Shown here: positions 1-8,588 of the stretch, one piece after another | How the letters are laid out: each line of letters opens with the position of its first letter | Numbering within the stretch: position 1 is the first letter of the stretch | DNA from: Clostridia bacterium | GTDB lineage: Bacteria > Bacillota > Clostridia > Oscillospirales > CAG-272 | Direction: 5' to 3' | Length of the DNA stretch: 40,277 bases | NCBI GenBank assembly: GCA_017624905.1 | Contig: JAGAMD010000018.1 | Location: 1-40,277 of the forward strand | Notes under the pieces: model-generated | Databases searched by the model: none | What the model saw: the letters and a program-made list of their open reading frames with translations, nothing else | What the model was told of the DNA's origin: nothing | Program-made: the position numbers and the translations under genes

Positions 1-93
1 CTTAGGATTTTCGCAGATAACCATTACGGTACCTTTTCTCTTTATAATCTTGCACTTATCACAGATTTTCTTTACGGAAGGCTTTACTTTCAT
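1..93 (-). CDS. rpmJ: Ribosomal protein L36 (bL36), 3' end missing
   Basis: Small zinc-binding protein of the large ribosomal subunit. The 31 visible codons start [20 protein letters not shown] and run off the left edge; the family is about 37 residues, so roughly six residues are missing. The CxxC pair (C11, C14) and a third Cys near residue 27 mark the zinc-binding form. It follows infA by a 16-base gap that contains an AGGTGG-type ribosome binding site, the usual infA-rpmJ order ahead of rpsM. Found by reading the minus strand from the ATG at 93. Confidence 0.93.
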   Translation of the reverse strand, partial: MKVKPSVKKICDKCKIIKRKGTVMVICENPK

Positions 94-109
94 TATAAAA
101 CCACCTTTC

Positions 110-328
110 TTATTTAGCACGCCATGTGATGCGTCCCTTTGTGAGGTCATATACTGAAACCTCTACGGTAACCTTGTCACCTGGCAGTATTCTTATATAA
201 TTTAATCTTAGTTTGCCTGAAATATGGGCAGTAATTATGTGCCCGTTAGGCAATTTTACCTTGAAGGTCGCGTTTGGAAGTGCTTCCGTTACTACGCCCT
301 CAAATTCCATTACGTTTTCTTTTCCCAT
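110..328 (-). CDS. infA: Translation initiation factor IF-1
   Basis: 72-residue single OB-fold protein that binds the A site of the 30S subunit during initiation. Length and sequence ([20 protein letters not shown], then [14 protein letters not shown]) are typical of the family. It lies between map and rpmJ, as in many Firmicutes, and is preceded by GAGAGGATTAT. The 117-base spacer from map is long for this operon and may carry a structured element. Confidence 0.97.
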   Translation of the reverse strand: MGKENVMEFEGVVTEALPNATFKVKLPNGHIITAHISGKLRLNYIRILPGDKVTVEVSVYDLTKGRITWRAK

Positions 329-445
329 ATAATCCTCTCATAAATTTCTCGGGTATTTTGGTTCAGCCGTGACTCGAAGTAACGTGCAAGTCAACGGAAT
401 ATTCAGTCCTTTCAAAATCAGCCGCTAAAGGACTTTTATTTGGAA
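329..445 (-). other. map-infA spacer with inverted repeats
   Basis: On the minus strand this spacer holds AGTCCTTT paired with AAAGGACT (427-434 and 405-412, loop of about 14 nt) soon after the map stop. Further on it holds a weaker GTTGACT/AGTCAC pairing near 372-396. No T-run follows either, so they are not ordinary terminators. I see no convincing promoter: a TTGACT is present but no matching -10 box. Several Firmicutes carry a small KOW-domain gene at this position; none is encoded here. Confidence 0.4.
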
Positions 446-1204
446 TTAATCAACCTTTGTTAAAAGAATGACACCATTATCGGTTACTGCAATGCTATGC
501 TCGTAATGAGCTGATAGCTTACCGTCAGCTGTAACAACAGTCCACTTGTCGCCTAAGACTCTTATGTGGCGTGTACCCTCATTAATCATTGGCTCAACAG
601 CCAATGTCATACCCGGGTAAATCCTTACTCCACGTCCCTGTGTGCCATAGTTTGGTACATTTGGATCCTCGTGAAGCTCGGCACCAACACCGTGTCCTGT
701 ATACTCCTCAACTACTGAGAAGCCGTTGCTTCTTGCATGGTTAGCTATTGCAAAGCCAAGGTCGCCTAAGCGAGGATTTGGAGTATTTTCAATAGCCTCT
801 ATGCCCTTGAAGAAGCTTTCCTTAGTTACGTCAATTAACTTTTGAGCAGCCTCGGAAATTTCGCCTACTGCAAATGTAGCAGCACTATCTCCTGTAAAGC
901 CCTTATAAAATGCGCCAACATCAATTTTAACAATGTCGCCATTCTTAAGTATTTTACTGTGCGATGGAATACCATGTATTACCTCGTCGTTTATACTTAT
1001 ACAAGCACTTCCGGGAAATCCGCCGTATCCAAGAAATGTTGGTTTTGCACCACATTTCTTGATGTACGTACGTATCTTGTCATCGATTTCTTTAGTTGTG
1101 ATTCCTTCTTTAATCATTTCCTTTGCAACAAGTAGTGCTTCACCGGTAATTCTACCAGCTATTTGCATTATCTTGATTTGCTCAGGTGTTTTTAACTGAA
1201 TCAT
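446..1204 (-). CDS. map: Methionine aminopeptidase, type I
   Basis: Removes the initiator methionine from new proteins. The 252 residues have the standard type I fold and no N-terminal zinc-finger extension. Visible motifs include GYGGFPGSACISIN, the metal-site region KIDVGAFYKGFTGDSAATF, the conserved-His segment EYTGHGVGAELHEDP, and the late Glu in LAVEPMINEG. It starts three bases after the adk stop and continues the secY-adk-map-infA order of Firmicutes, which ties secretion, nucleotide balance and protein maturation to ribosome synthesis. Confidence 0.97.
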   Translation of the reverse strand: MIQLKTPEQIKIMQIAGRITGEALLVAKEMIKEGITTKEIDDKIRTYIKKCGAKPTFLGYGGFPGSACISINDEVIHGIPSHSKILKNGDIVKIDVGAFYKGFTGDSAATFAVGEISEAAQKLIDVTKESFFKGIEAIENTPNPRLGDLGFAIANHARSNGFSVVEEYTGHGVGAELHEDPNVPNYGTQGRGVRIYPGMTLAVEPMINEGTRHIRVLGDKWTVVTADGKLSAHYEHSIAVTDNGVILLTKVD

Positions 1205-1206
1205 AA

Positions 1207-1860
1207 TTACTTAATTGCGTTCTCAATAGCACTGAGTGTAAGAGCAGTTGTATCTTTAACTTCCTCTTGTCCCTCAACGAGCACGAGTACGCCCTTTTTG
1301 CCGTAGAAATCCTTGAGTGGCTCTGTTTGGTTGTGATAAACATTAAGTCTATCAAGAACAACCTCTGGAGCGTCATCCTTACGGATTGAAAGTGGTTCGC
1401 CACATTTATCGCAGCTTGTACCATTTTCAGAAGGATTATAAATAATGTGGTAAGAAGCACCGCACTTTGCACAGACACGTCTGCCGCTCATACGTTCAAC
1501 AATCTTTGTGTCCGCAACCTCTAAGCTAACAACGCAGTTGATGTCAACACCCATTGCGTCAAGAGCCTCTGCTTGTGGAACAGTTCTTGGAAAGCCATCT
1601 AGAATAAAGCCGTTTTGACAATCTTCCTTCTTAAGTCTTTCGCCGATAATACCGATAACTACCTCGTCAGGAACGAGTGCACCCTTCTCGGTGTAAGCCT
1701 TAGCAGCTAGTCCCATTTCTGTATTGTTTTTAATTGCTTCTCTTATCATAACGCCGGTAGAAATGGTAGGAATACCATACTTCTCAGCGACTATGTCTGA
1801 TTGTGTTCCCTTACCTGCACCCGGTGCACCAAGGAAAATCATTTTTAGATTCTTTGTCAT
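1207..1860 (-). CDS. adk: Adenylate kinase, zinc-containing LID form
   Basis: Interconverts ATP + AMP and 2 ADP. The 217 residues start MTKNLKMIFLGAPGAGKGTQ, with the P-loop GAPGAGKGT. The LID carries four cysteines in two pairs (CAKC and CDKC, about residues 133-156), the structural zinc site common in Gram-positive adenylate kinases. DGFPR, for AMP binding, is present. It sits 12 bases after secY and immediately before map. Confidence 0.97.
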   Translation of the reverse strand: MTKNLKMIFLGAPGAGKGTQSDIVAEKYGIPTISTGVMIREAIKNNTEMGLAAKAYTEKGALVPDEVVIGIIGERLKKEDCQNGFILDGFPRTVPQAEALDAMGVDINCVVSLEVADTKIVERMSGRRVCAKCGASYHIIYNPSENGTSCDKCGEPLSIRKDDAPEVVLDRLNVYHNQTEPLKDFYGKKGVLVLVEGQEEVKDTTALTLSAIENAIK

Positions 1861-1872
1861 ATTAACTCCTTA

Positions 1873-3381
1873 TTAACCAAGGAAGCCCTTGTAATGACGC
1901 ATTGTCATTTGAGCCTCGATATCTCTTACGATTTCAAGGATTACGCCAACAACGATGATAATTGATGTACCAATTGTCGCAAGCTCTGATAGGTATGTGA
2001 ATGACCAAAGAGCTGTTTCGATTGCCGGAACAGAATCGTGAATAAACTCTGCGTGTCTCAATACATCTAGGATGCAGTGAATAATTAGTGGCACTACAGA
2101 GATTAGAGAAAGTGCAAGAGCACCGATGAAGGTAATCTTTGAAAGAACCTTTTGAATGAATGTAGATGTTGCCTTACCCGGACGAATACCAGGGATAGCG
2201 CCACCTTGCTTTTGTAGGTTTCCGGAAACCTCATTAGGGTTAAAGGAAATTGCTACATAGAAGTATGCAAATGCTAAAATTAGACCAAATGTTAGGATGC
2301 AGTAGAACCAAGATGTATCAGAGAAGAATTGAACGATTGCTGCCCATGTAGCGTTTTTAACTTCTACTTGGCCATCTGAACCAATCTCTGTTACCGGTAT
2401 AAATTGTGCTACCATTGTTGGAATTGTAATAATTGCATTTGCAAAGATTACAGGCATAACACCTGCCATATTGAGCTTTAGTGGAATGTTGGAGTTTTGA
2501 CCACCATACATTTTTCTTCCAACTACTCTCTTTGCATATTGAACCGGAATTCTGCGTTCACTATCTGAAATAAAGATAATAAACCACATCATTGCTAGCA
2601 AGCCGGCAAGAACAAGTACAGTAAAGATTATTGAACCTACTGGAACCTTGTTGCCAAATAACTCATACTTAGGGAAGAATTGAGCTAGTCCCTTCTTGAT
2701 TTGCATATCGAGTGCATCATTTGCACCTGTAGCTGCGTCCATACCATTCATTTCAAGTTTAAACATATTTATAAACTTGAGAACAAGTGGAAGTGCACGA
2801 GATACGATGTTAGCAAACAAGATTACGGAGATACCGTTGCCGATACCATGCTCGTTAATTCTTTCTGCGAGCCACATTACGATTGATGAACCTGCACAGT
2901 AGCAAGCTACAACTGTAACACCAACTAACCAGTTAAGTGCAACTTGACCACCCTCGCTTGTTACAGCAAATGGGTTTTGAATACCACCCTGTGATTGAAG
3001 CAAGAAGTAGTAGCCTATACCTGTTACAAGTGCGATACCGATTGTAATGTATCTTGTGATTTGTGTGATTTTCTTCTTTCCCTCTTCGCCTTGCTTTGCA
3101 AGTCTTTCAAGAGGTGGGAGTGCAACTGTCAAAAGTTGAATAACGATTGACGCTGTGATGTATGGAGATACACCAAGTGCGAACAAGGATGCTTGTTCAA
3201 ATGCACCACCTGATAGTGTGTTGATAAATTGGAATGTGGAACCATCTGCAATCATAATTGAGCTGGCAAATGGAACCGGAATAGCAGATCCCAATCTATA
3301 TAGTAATATAATTAATATTGTGAAGATAAGCTTTTTTCTTAAATCTTCAACTCTCCAAGCGTTAGCTAAGGTTTTAAACAT
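1873..3381 (-). CDS. secY: Preprotein translocase subunit SecY
   Basis: Channel-forming subunit of the Sec translocon in the inner membrane. Ten transmembrane segments can be traced, from LIFTILIILLYRLGSAIPVP to GTSIIIVVGVILEIV, and the C-terminal tail ends MTMRHYKGFLG. At 502 residues it is about 60-70 longer than the E. coli or Bacillus proteins. The extra length lies in loops: a polar stretch after the NMFKLEMNGMD segment, and a segment around VTEIGSDGQVEVKN. It follows rplO by two bases. Confidence 0.97.
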   Translation of the reverse strand: MFKTLANAWRVEDLRKKLIFTILIILLYRLGSAIPVPFASSIMIADGSTFQFINTLSGGAFEQASLFALGVSPYITASIVIQLLTVALPPLERLAKQGEEGKKKITQITRYITIGIALVTGIGYYFLLQSQGGIQNPFAVTSEGGQVALNWLVGVTVVACYCAGSSIVMWLAERINEHGIGNGISVILFANIVSRALPLVLKFINMFKLEMNGMDAATGANDALDMQIKKGLAQFFPKYELFGNKVPVGSIIFTVLVLAGLLAMMWFIIFISDSERRIPVQYAKRVVGRKMYGGQNSNIPLKLNMAGVMPVIFANAIITIPTMVAQFIPVTEIGSDGQVEVKNATWAAIVQFFSDTSWFYCILTFGLILAFAYFYVAISFNPNEVSGNLQKQGGAIPGIRPGKATSTFIQKVLSKITFIGALALSLISVVPLIIHCILDVLRHAEFIHDSVPAIETALWSFTYLSELATIGTSIIIVVGVILEIVRDIEAQMTMRHYKGFLG

Positions 3382-3383
3382 AA

Positions 3384-3824
3384 TTATTTCACCTCAGCAT
3401 TTCCGCCCGCTGCTTCGATTTTCTCTTTAGCTGATGCTGTGAAAACCTTAGCTTCAACGGTGAGCTTCTTTGTGAGTTCGCCGTTGCCAAGCACTTTAAG
3501 TCCGTCATATTCTTTACGTACGATACCGCAGTTTACAAGTGACTCAAGAGTTACTGTTGCGCCGTCTTCAAATTTGTTTAGATCGCTAACATTGATTGTT
3601 GCATAAACCTTTGCAAACTTGTTATTGAAACCTCTCTTTGGAAGTTTTCTATATAGTGGAAGTTGACCGCCTTCAAAGCCTGGTCTAACTCCGCCGCCTG
3701 AACGTGCATTTTGGCCTTTGTGTCCCTTACCAGCTGTTTTACCATTACCAGAACCTGGACCTCTACCTTTACGCCATGCTGCCTTAGCTGAGCCTGCAGC
3801 TGGAGAAAGTTCGTGGAGCTTCAT
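3384..3824 (-). CDS. rplO: Ribosomal protein L15 (uL15)
   Basis: Large-subunit assembly protein that contacts 23S rRNA. The 146 residues begin [20 protein letters not shown], followed by the Gly/Arg-rich [20 protein letters not shown] tail that threads into rRNA. It is preceded by AAAGGAGGAAAAA and leads directly into secY. The rpmD-rplO-secY order is standard. Confidence 0.97.
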   Translation of the reverse strand: MKLHELSPAAGSAKAAWRKGRGPGSGNGKTAGKGHKGQNARSGGGVRPGFEGGQLPLYRKLPKRGFNNKFAKVYATINVSDLNKFEDGATVTLESLVNCGIVRKEYDGLKVLGNGELTKKLTVEAKVFTASAKEKIEAAGGNAEVK

Positions 3825-3900
3825 ATTTTTTCCTCCTTTTGAAATTGATTTTTAGGATTGATTGTTTTCCAACCAATTTCTGCCCTTTGGCAGCTTTAAG

Positions 3901-4080
3901 TTATGCGTTTTCTACCTTTACAAGGTGAGAAATAACTTTGATTTTGCCTGCCAAAACCTGATCGTTCTTACAAACGATGCTGTTACCAATCTTGGTAAGG
4001 CCAAGAGATTTTGCAGTTGCAATTTGGTTAGGCTTGCAAGCTATAAGACTCTTTACGAGAGTTACCTTTACGTTTTCCAT
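3901..4080 (-). CDS. rpmD: Ribosomal protein L30 (uL30)
   Basis: 59-residue protein read from the ATG at 4080 to the TAA at 3901: it begins MENVKVTLVKSLIACKPNQI and ends VISHLVKVENA. Length, the IGNSIV segment and position between rpsE and rplO identify L30, a peripheral large-subunit protein. The ribosome binding site GGAGGTCTATAAG precedes the start. Many L30 proteins have Arg/Gly in the first loop; here it reads SLIACKPNQ. Confidence 0.92.
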   Translation of the reverse strand: MENVKVTLVKSLIACKPNQIATAKSLGLTKIGNSIVCKNDQVLAGKIKVISHLVKVENA

Positions 4081-4093
4081 CTTATAGACCTCC

Positions 4094-4597
4094 TTAACCT
4101 AGCACTTTCTCAGCGGCAATGCCACGAGTCTTTGCAACTTCTTCTACGCTACGGAGCTGCTTCAAACCTTCAAATGTAGCCTTAACTACGTTTGTCTTGT
4201 TGTTTGAACGGAGGCTCTTAGCTCTGATATTCTTAATACCTGCAAGTTCAAGAACAGCACGAACTGTTTGACCTGCGATAATACCTGTACCGAGGGAAGC
4301 TGGCTTTAGAAGTACAGTACCTGCACCGAACTTACCAATTACCTCGTGTGGGATTGTTGTATCCTTAATTGATACTTCTATCATGTTCTTTTTAGCATCT
4401 TCGATACCCTTACGGATTGCGTCAGGAACCTCAGCTGCTTTACCAAGACCGTAACCTACGTGTCCGTTACCGTCGCCTACAACCATAAGAGCTGTGAAAC
4501 GAGCGATACGACCACCCTTTACTGTCTTTGAAACACGGTTGAGTGCAACCATTTTCTCTTGAAGATCAAGAGTAGCTGCGTCGATTTTAATAGACAT
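4094..4597 (-). CDS. rpsE: Ribosomal protein S5 (uS5)
   Basis: Small-subunit protein at the mRNA entry channel, involved in decoding accuracy. The 167 residues include the RNA-binding segment [20 protein letters not shown] and the C-terminal S5 domain ([19 protein letters not shown]). It is separated from rplR by 68 bases and leads into rpmD after 13 bases. Confidence 0.97.
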   Translation of the reverse strand: MSIKIDAATLDLQEKMVALNRVSKTVKGGRIARFTALMVVGDGNGHVGYGLGKAAEVPDAIRKGIEDAKKNMIEVSIKDTTIPHEVIGKFGAGTVLLKPASLGTGIIAGQTVRAVLELAGIKNIRAKSLRSNNKTNVVKATFEGLKQLRSVEEVAKTRGIAAEKVLG

Positions 4598-4665
4598 TTT
4601 AATTTCTCCTCTATTTGTTTAATTAACTTAAACAGTGTACAAACCAGAAGCTTAGCAAAGTTCAA

Positions 4666-5025
4666 TTAGAACTTCAAGCCGCCTTCTCTTGCGCCTTCTG
4701 CAAGCTCTGATACACGTCCGTGATATACATAACCGCCACGGTCAAATACAACTGTGTCGATTCCTTTTGCGAGTGCTTTTTCAGCAATCATAAGGCCAAC
4801 CTTCTTAGCTGCCTCCTTGTTGCTGCCGATACCTTCAAATCCGGCCTCCATTGTAGAAGCGGAAACGAGTGTTACGCCTGCCTCATCGTCAATGATTTGG
4901 CAAGAGATATTTTTGTTTGAACGATAAACGCATAGACGTGGACGGCTAGCTGTTCCTGAAATCTTACCACGAACTCTTGCATGTCTCTTAAGTCTTTGAG
5001 CGTTCTTATCTTTTCTTGATACCAT
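4666..5025 (-). CDS. rplR: Ribosomal protein L18 (uL18)
   Basis: 119-residue 5S rRNA-binding protein of the central protuberance. Visible motifs are the basic N-terminus [20 protein letters not shown], then [19 protein letters not shown], and the C-terminal [20 protein letters not shown]. In Bacillus, L18 is also the cofactor for RNase M5 maturation of 5S rRNA; an RNase M5-like gene lies at 36239-36811. Confidence 0.97.
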   Translation of the reverse strand: MVSRKDKNAQRLKRHARVRGKISGTASRPRLCVYRSNKNISCQIIDDEAGVTLVSASTMEAGFEGIGSNKEAAKKVGLMIAEKALAKGIDTVVFDRGGYVYHGRVSELAEGAREGGLKF

Positions 5026-5043
5026 CTTTTTCCTCTCCTTTCA

Positions 5044-5586
5044 TTATTTGCCGGTCTTACCGGATTTACGACGAATCTTTTCGCCTTCGTATTTGATACC
5101 CTTACCCTTATATGGTTCCGGAGCTCTTCTTGAACGAACGAATGCTGCTGTTTCACCAACAACTTGCTTGTTGATACCCTTGATGATAATTGTGTTAGCA
5201 TCTGGAGTTTCAAAAGTGATTCCTTCCGGAGCGTCAACGATAACCGGGTGTGAGTAACCAAGTGTTAGGTTAAGTGATTTGCCTTGCATTGCAACTCTGT
5301 AACCTACACCATTAACCTCGAGCTTCTTTTGGTAGCCCTCAGTTACACCTACTACCATATTGTAGATAAGTGTTCTTGTAAGACCGTGAAGTGCACGATC
5401 TTCCTTTTCGTCGCTTGGACGAGTAACAGTAACTACGTTATTTTCGCAAACAACGTTCATTCTGCTGTTGTAATTTAAATCTAATGTACCCTTTGGGCCC
5501 TTTACGGTAACAACTGAGTTAGCTGCATCAACAGTAACAGTTACGCCAGCAGGAACATTGATTGGAGCTCTTCCTATTCTTGACAT
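5044..5586 (-). CDS. rplF: Ribosomal protein L6 (uL6)
   Basis: 180-residue large-subunit protein near the factor-binding site, with two L6 repeats. It starts MSRIGRAPINVPAGVTVTVD and ends KGIKYEGEKIRRKSGKTGK. I chose the ATG at 5586 over the upstream in-frame ATG at 5610 because GGGAGGTAACGAAT sits directly before it and MSRIG is the canonical N-terminus. The upstream option would overlap the end of rpsH. Confidence 0.97.
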   Translation of the reverse strand: MSRIGRAPINVPAGVTVTVDAANSVVTVKGPKGTLDLNYNSRMNVVCENNVVTVTRPSDEKEDRALHGLTRTLIYNMVVGVTEGYQKKLEVNGVGYRVAMQGKSLNLTLGYSHPVIVDAPEGITFETPDANTIIIKGINKQVVGETAAFVRSRRAPEPYKGKGIKYEGEKIRRKSGKTGK

Positions 5587-5603
5587 ATTCGTTACCTCCC
5601 GTA

Positions 5604-5999
5604 TTACCAAACAAATGCGAGAACTTCGCCGCCAACGTTTTCACGTCTAGCCTTTTTGTCTGTCATAATGCCCTTTGAAGTAGAGATAATAGCAATGCCG
5701 AGGCCGTTCATAACCTTTGGCATATCCTCACAGTTTGAGTAAATTCTAAGACCTGGCTTAGAAACTCTCTTAATACCGTGAATAACCTTTGCTTTACCAT
5801 CATACTTAAGTGTGATTCTGATTACGCCTTGTTTGCCGTCTTCGATAACGGAAACTGCCTTAATGTATCCCTCTTCGAGAAGGATGTCAGCGATTGCCTT
5901 CTTCATATTTGAAGCAGGAACATCAACTGTTTCGTGTTTTGCATTGCTTGCATTTCTAATTCTTGTAAGCATATCTGCAATTACGTCTGAAATTTGCAT
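5604..5999 (-). CDS. rpsH: Ribosomal protein S8 (uS8)
   Basis: 131-residue primary 16S rRNA-binding protein (helix 21). It starts [20 protein letters not shown] and ends with the diagnostic [20 protein letters not shown] and EVLAFVW. In E. coli S8 is the translational repressor of the spc operon. Here rpsH is preceded by an unusually long 140-base spacer with hairpins, a possible regulatory target. Confidence 0.97.
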   Translation of the reverse strand: MQISDVIADMLTRIRNASNAKHETVDVPASNMKKAIADILLEEGYIKAVSVIEDGKQGVIRITLKYDGKAKVIHGIKRVSKPGLRIYSNCEDMPKVMNGLGIAIISTSKGIMTDKKARRENVGGEVLAFVW

Positions 6000-6139
6000 T
6001 TTATTTTCCTCCTAATTATGCAAGGCACCAAGCTTTGCTGCCGAGTATTTCATCGGCCGCTTACCGATGGTTAAACTTTCGTTTCCTTCCGGTTAGATTG
6101 GAGTGAACACTCTTTGTGTTCGTTATTTTTATTTTTAAA
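6000..6139 (-). other. Structured rpsN-rpsH spacer
   Basis: A 140-base non-coding gap in an operon where most gaps are 10-30 bases. Read on the minus strand it contains GAACAC-AAAGA-GTGTTC (6 bp stem), then ATCGG-TAAGCGG-CCGAT (5 bp stem), then a G/C-containing segment before the AGGAGGAAAATAAA ribosome binding site of rpsH. No poly-T follows the hairpins. It may be a site for autogenous control by S8 or an RNA processing site; that is inference from position and structure only. Confidence 0.45.
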
Positions 6140-6325
6140 TTACCAGCTTGCTTTTCTTACGCCTGGAATTTCGCCAGCATAAGCAAGTTCACGGAAGCAG
6201 ATACGGCAAACGCCATATTTGCGGAGATAACCGTGAGGTCTGCCACAGATCTTGCAACGGTTGTATTCTCTTGTTGAATACTTTTGTGTTTTTTGCTGTT
6301 TAAGCACCATAGCTTTCTTAGCCAT
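6140..6325 (-). CDS. rpsN: Ribosomal protein S14, zinc type (uS14)
   Basis: 61-residue short type Z form of S14 with the CxxC...CxxC zinc site ([20 protein letters not shown]). Small-subunit head protein. Length and the four cysteines separate it from the roughly 100-residue zinc-free paralogue that many bacteria induce under zinc starvation; no such paralogue is present in this window. It follows rplE by 18 bases. Confidence 0.97.
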   Translation of the reverse strand: MAKKAMVLKQQKTQKYSTREYNRCKICGRPHGYLRKYGVCRICFRELAYAGEIPGVRKASW

Positions 6326-6343
6326 CTTTGCAAACCCTCCTAA

Positions 6344-6883
6344 TTATTTCGCAAATGGAGCACCCATAAGTGTGAGTAGCTCTTTTGCTTCTTCGTCATT
6401 TGTTGCTGTTGTTACGAATGTAATATCCATACCACGGATCTTGTCAACCTTATCATATTCGATTTCTGGGAATATGAGTTGCTCCTTAAGACCCATTGAG
6501 TAGTTACCACGACCATCAAAGCCGTTTGGATTGATACCCTTGAAGTCACGTACTCTTGGAAGAGCAAATGTGAAGAGTCTATCCATAAATTCATACATTC
6601 TTTCGCCACGAAGTGTAACCTTCGCACCGATCTTTACGCCCTCACGGAGCTTGAAGTTCGCTACTGACTTTCTTGCGTAAGTAGGAACTGCCTTTTGACC
6701 GGAGATTAGTGAGAGTTCCTCAATAATCTTGTCAATAACCTTTGAGTTGTCTTTTGCATCACCAGCACCAACGTTGATTACGATCTTGTTGAAGCGTGGG
6801 ATTTGCATTGTGCTCTTGTATGCGAACTTTTTCATAAGAGCTGGAGCAACTTCATTATTATATATGTCCTTAAATCTAGCCAT
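6344..6883 (-). CDS. rplE: Ribosomal protein L5 (uL5)
   Basis: 179-residue 5S rRNA-binding protein at the subunit bridge. It starts [20 protein letters not shown]; the [11 protein letters not shown] motif and the C-terminal [20 protein letters not shown] are typical. Placed between rplX and rpsN as in all standard spc operons. Confidence 0.97.
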   Translation of the reverse strand: MARFKDIYNNEVAPALMKKFAYKSTMQIPRFNKIVINVGAGDAKDNSKVIDKIIEELSLISGQKAVPTYARKSVANFKLREGVKIGAKVTLRGERMYEFMDRLFTFALPRVRDFKGINPNGFDGRGNYSMGLKEQLIFPEIEYDKVDKIRGMDITFVTTATNDEEAKELLTLMGAPFAK

Positions 6884-6898
6884 TTTCAGTTACCTCCA

Positions 6899-7228
6899 TT
6901 AAAGCTCTTTGCCGCATTTTGCGCAAACGCGGATTTTCTTACCGTCAACAACGACATGCTTAACTCTTGTGCCCTTGTTGTACTTTTCGCATTTTGAGTT
7001 TTGGCAAACTAGTTGTACCTTTGATGCGTACATAGCGCCTTCTACCTTAAGAATACCACCTGTTTCGCCTTGTCTTCTTGGCTTTTGGTGCTTGGAAACA
7101 ATGTTTGCTCCCTCAACGATTACCTTGCCTTCTTCTGGGCTAACAGCGATTACCTTGCCCTTAACACCCTTATCGTCACCGGAGATAACAATAACTGTGT
7201 CATCGCGTCTTACGTGCATTTTCTTCAT
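6899..7228 (-). CDS. rplX: Ribosomal protein L24 (uL24) with Cys4 ribbon
   Basis: 109-residue assembly initiator of the 50S subunit. The KOW segment (DTVIVISGDDKGVKGKVIAV) is normal. The C-terminal half carries four cysteines, C-x4-C (LVCQNSKC) and C-x2-C (RVCAKC), about 25 residues apart: a plausible zinc ribbon. Some Firmicutes L24 proteins have a CxxC...CxxC pair at this position; the x4 spacing in the first pair is less usual. It starts at the ATG at 7228 after GGAGGTAAATAAT. Confidence 0.95.
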   Translation of the reverse strand: MKKMHVRRDDTVIVISGDDKGVKGKVIAVSPEEGKVIVEGANIVSKHQKPRRQGETGGILKVEGAMYASKVQLVCQNSKCEKYNKGTRVKHVVVDGKKIRVCAKCGKEL

Positions 7229-7244
7229 TATTATTTACCTCCAA

Positions 7245-7613
7245 TTAAAGTACTTCTGGTGCAAGAGAAAGAATCTTTGTGTATTCCTTTTCACGAAGCT
7301 CTCTAGCCACTGGGCCAAAGATACGTGTTCCTCTTGGTGTTTTATCTTCTTTAATAATTACTGCTGCGTTCTCATCGAACTTAATGTAAGAACCGTCTGC
7401 ACGACGTACGCCCTTAGCGCTTCTTACGATAACAGCCTTAACAACGTCGCCCTTCTTAACAATGCCACCAGGAGCAGCCTTCTTAACTGAGCAAACTACA
7501 ACGTCACCGATATTAGCATATCTTCTACCAGTACCGCCGAGTACTCTAATGCAAAGAAGCTCCTTAGCGCCTGTGTTATCGGCAACTTTCATTCTGCTTT
7601 CTTGCTGAATCAC
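7245..7613 (-). CDS. rplN: Ribosomal protein L14 (uL14)
   Basis: 122-residue protein at the subunit interface. The start is a GTG at 7613, giving the conserved N-terminus [36 protein letters not shown] precedes it. The conserved core ([20 protein letters not shown]) and C-terminus ([10 protein letters not shown]) match the family. A 76-base spacer separates it from rpsQ. Confidence 0.97.
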   Translation of the reverse strand: MIQQESRMKVADNTGAKELLCIRVLGGTGRRYANIGDVVVCSVKKAAPGGIVKKGDVVKAVIVRSAKGVRRADGSYIKFDENAAVIIKEDKTPRGTRIFGPVARELREKEYTKILSLAPEVL

Positions 7614-7689
7614 TTTCTTTATCCTCCTAATAAGGTTTCCCTAAACTTCGGCACATTATTTTTTTGATGTACCCTCATAAAGGATTAGA

Positions 7690-7950
7690 TTATTTTGCTT
7701 TTTCTATGATTTGAACAAGGCGCCATCTCTTTGTCTTTGAAAGAGGTCTGGTCTCCATTACTTCTACCTTGTCGCCGATGCCACATTCATTCTTTTCGTC
7801 ATGAGCGTGAATCTTTGTTGTTCTTTTGATAATTTTGCTGTATACAGGATGCTTAACATTGTCCTTAATAGCAACTACAATTGTCTTGTCCATCTTGTCG
7901 CTAACAACAATGCCAACTCTTGTTTTTCTGAGGTTACGTGTTTCTGTCAT
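7690..7950 (-). CDS. rpsQ: Ribosomal protein S17 (uS17)
   Basis: 86-residue OB-fold primary 16S rRNA-binding protein. It reads [20 protein letters not shown], then [28 protein letters not shown] and [14 protein letters not shown], all conserved. The start lies 16 bases after rpmC behind GGAGGAAAATGAGTT. Confidence 0.97.
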   Translation of the reverse strand: MTETRNLRKTRVGIVVSDKMDKTIVVAIKDNVKHPVYSKIIKRTTKIHAHDEKNECGIGDKVEVMETRPLSKTKRWRLVQIIEKAK

Positions 7951-7966
7951 AACTCATTTTCCTCCA

Positions 7967-8155
7967 TTACGCATTCTTCTCATTGAGAATGGTTTTTACT
8001 CTTGCGATGTCTTTCTTAACATCAGCAATCTTGTGAGGATTTTCGAGCTGGTTGATCGCATGTTGGAAACGAAGATTAAAGAGTTCTTCTTTGAGTTCTT
8101 TAAGTTTCTTTTCAAGCTCTTGTACACTCAAATTTCTAATTTCAGTTGTTTTCAC
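7967..8155 (-). CDS. rpmC: Ribosomal protein L29 (uL29)
   Basis: 62-residue two-helix protein at the polypeptide exit, part of the trigger factor and SRP docking site. The signature is [20 protein letters not shown] followed by [20 protein letters not shown]. It lies four bases after rplP in the conserved rplP-rpmC-rpsQ order. Confidence 0.96.
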   Translation of the reverse strand: MKTTEIRNLSVQELEKKLKELKEELFNLRFQHAINQLENPHKIADVKKDIARVKTILNEKNA

Positions 8156-8159
8156 AGCC

Positions 8160-8588
8160 TTATTCCTCCTCTGCTTCGTTTTGCTCTTTTGTTACAAATT
8201 TACATTTGATTGGGAGCTTGTGCATAGCAAGACGCATAGCCTCTCTAGCAATCTCCTCGGAAACGCCGTCCATCTCAAACAATACTCTGCCTGGTTTAAC
8301 AACGGCTACCCAATACTCTGGTGAACCCTTACCGGAACCCATACGAGTTTCAGCTGGCTTTTCAGTGATTGGTTTGTCAGGGAATATCTTAATCCAAACC
8401 TGACCGCCACGACGAATATATCTTGTCATAGCAATACGTGCTGCTTCAATTTGGTTTGCTGTGATCCAAGCTGGTTCAGTAGCAACGAGACCATATTGTC
8501 CGTTTGTAACCTTATTTCCACGTGAAGCCTTACCCTTAAGGCGACCTCTTTGAACACGTCTGTATTTTACTCTCTTTGGCATTAACAT
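8160..8588 (-). CDS. rplP: Ribosomal protein L16 (uL16)
   Basis: 142-residue protein near the A site of the 50S subunit. It starts [20 protein letters not shown] and contains [20 protein letters not shown] and the [20 protein letters not shown] motif. Its ATG overlaps the rpsC stop by one base (TAATG), which suggests translational coupling. Confidence 0.97.
   Translation of the reverse strand: MLMPKRVKYRRVQRGRLKGKASRGNKVTNGQYGLVATEPAWITANQIEAARIAMTRYIRRGGQVWIKIFPDKPITEKPAETRMGSGKGSPEYWVAVVKPGRVLFEMDGVSEEIAREAMRLAMHKLPIKCKFVTKEQNEAEEE

Noticed and set aside
6909-7490. Plus-strand reading frame of 193 codons opposite rplX and rplN
   Set aside because: Lies entirely antisense to two conserved ribosomal genes, has Cys/Ser/Leu-rich unlikely composition and no ribosome binding site.
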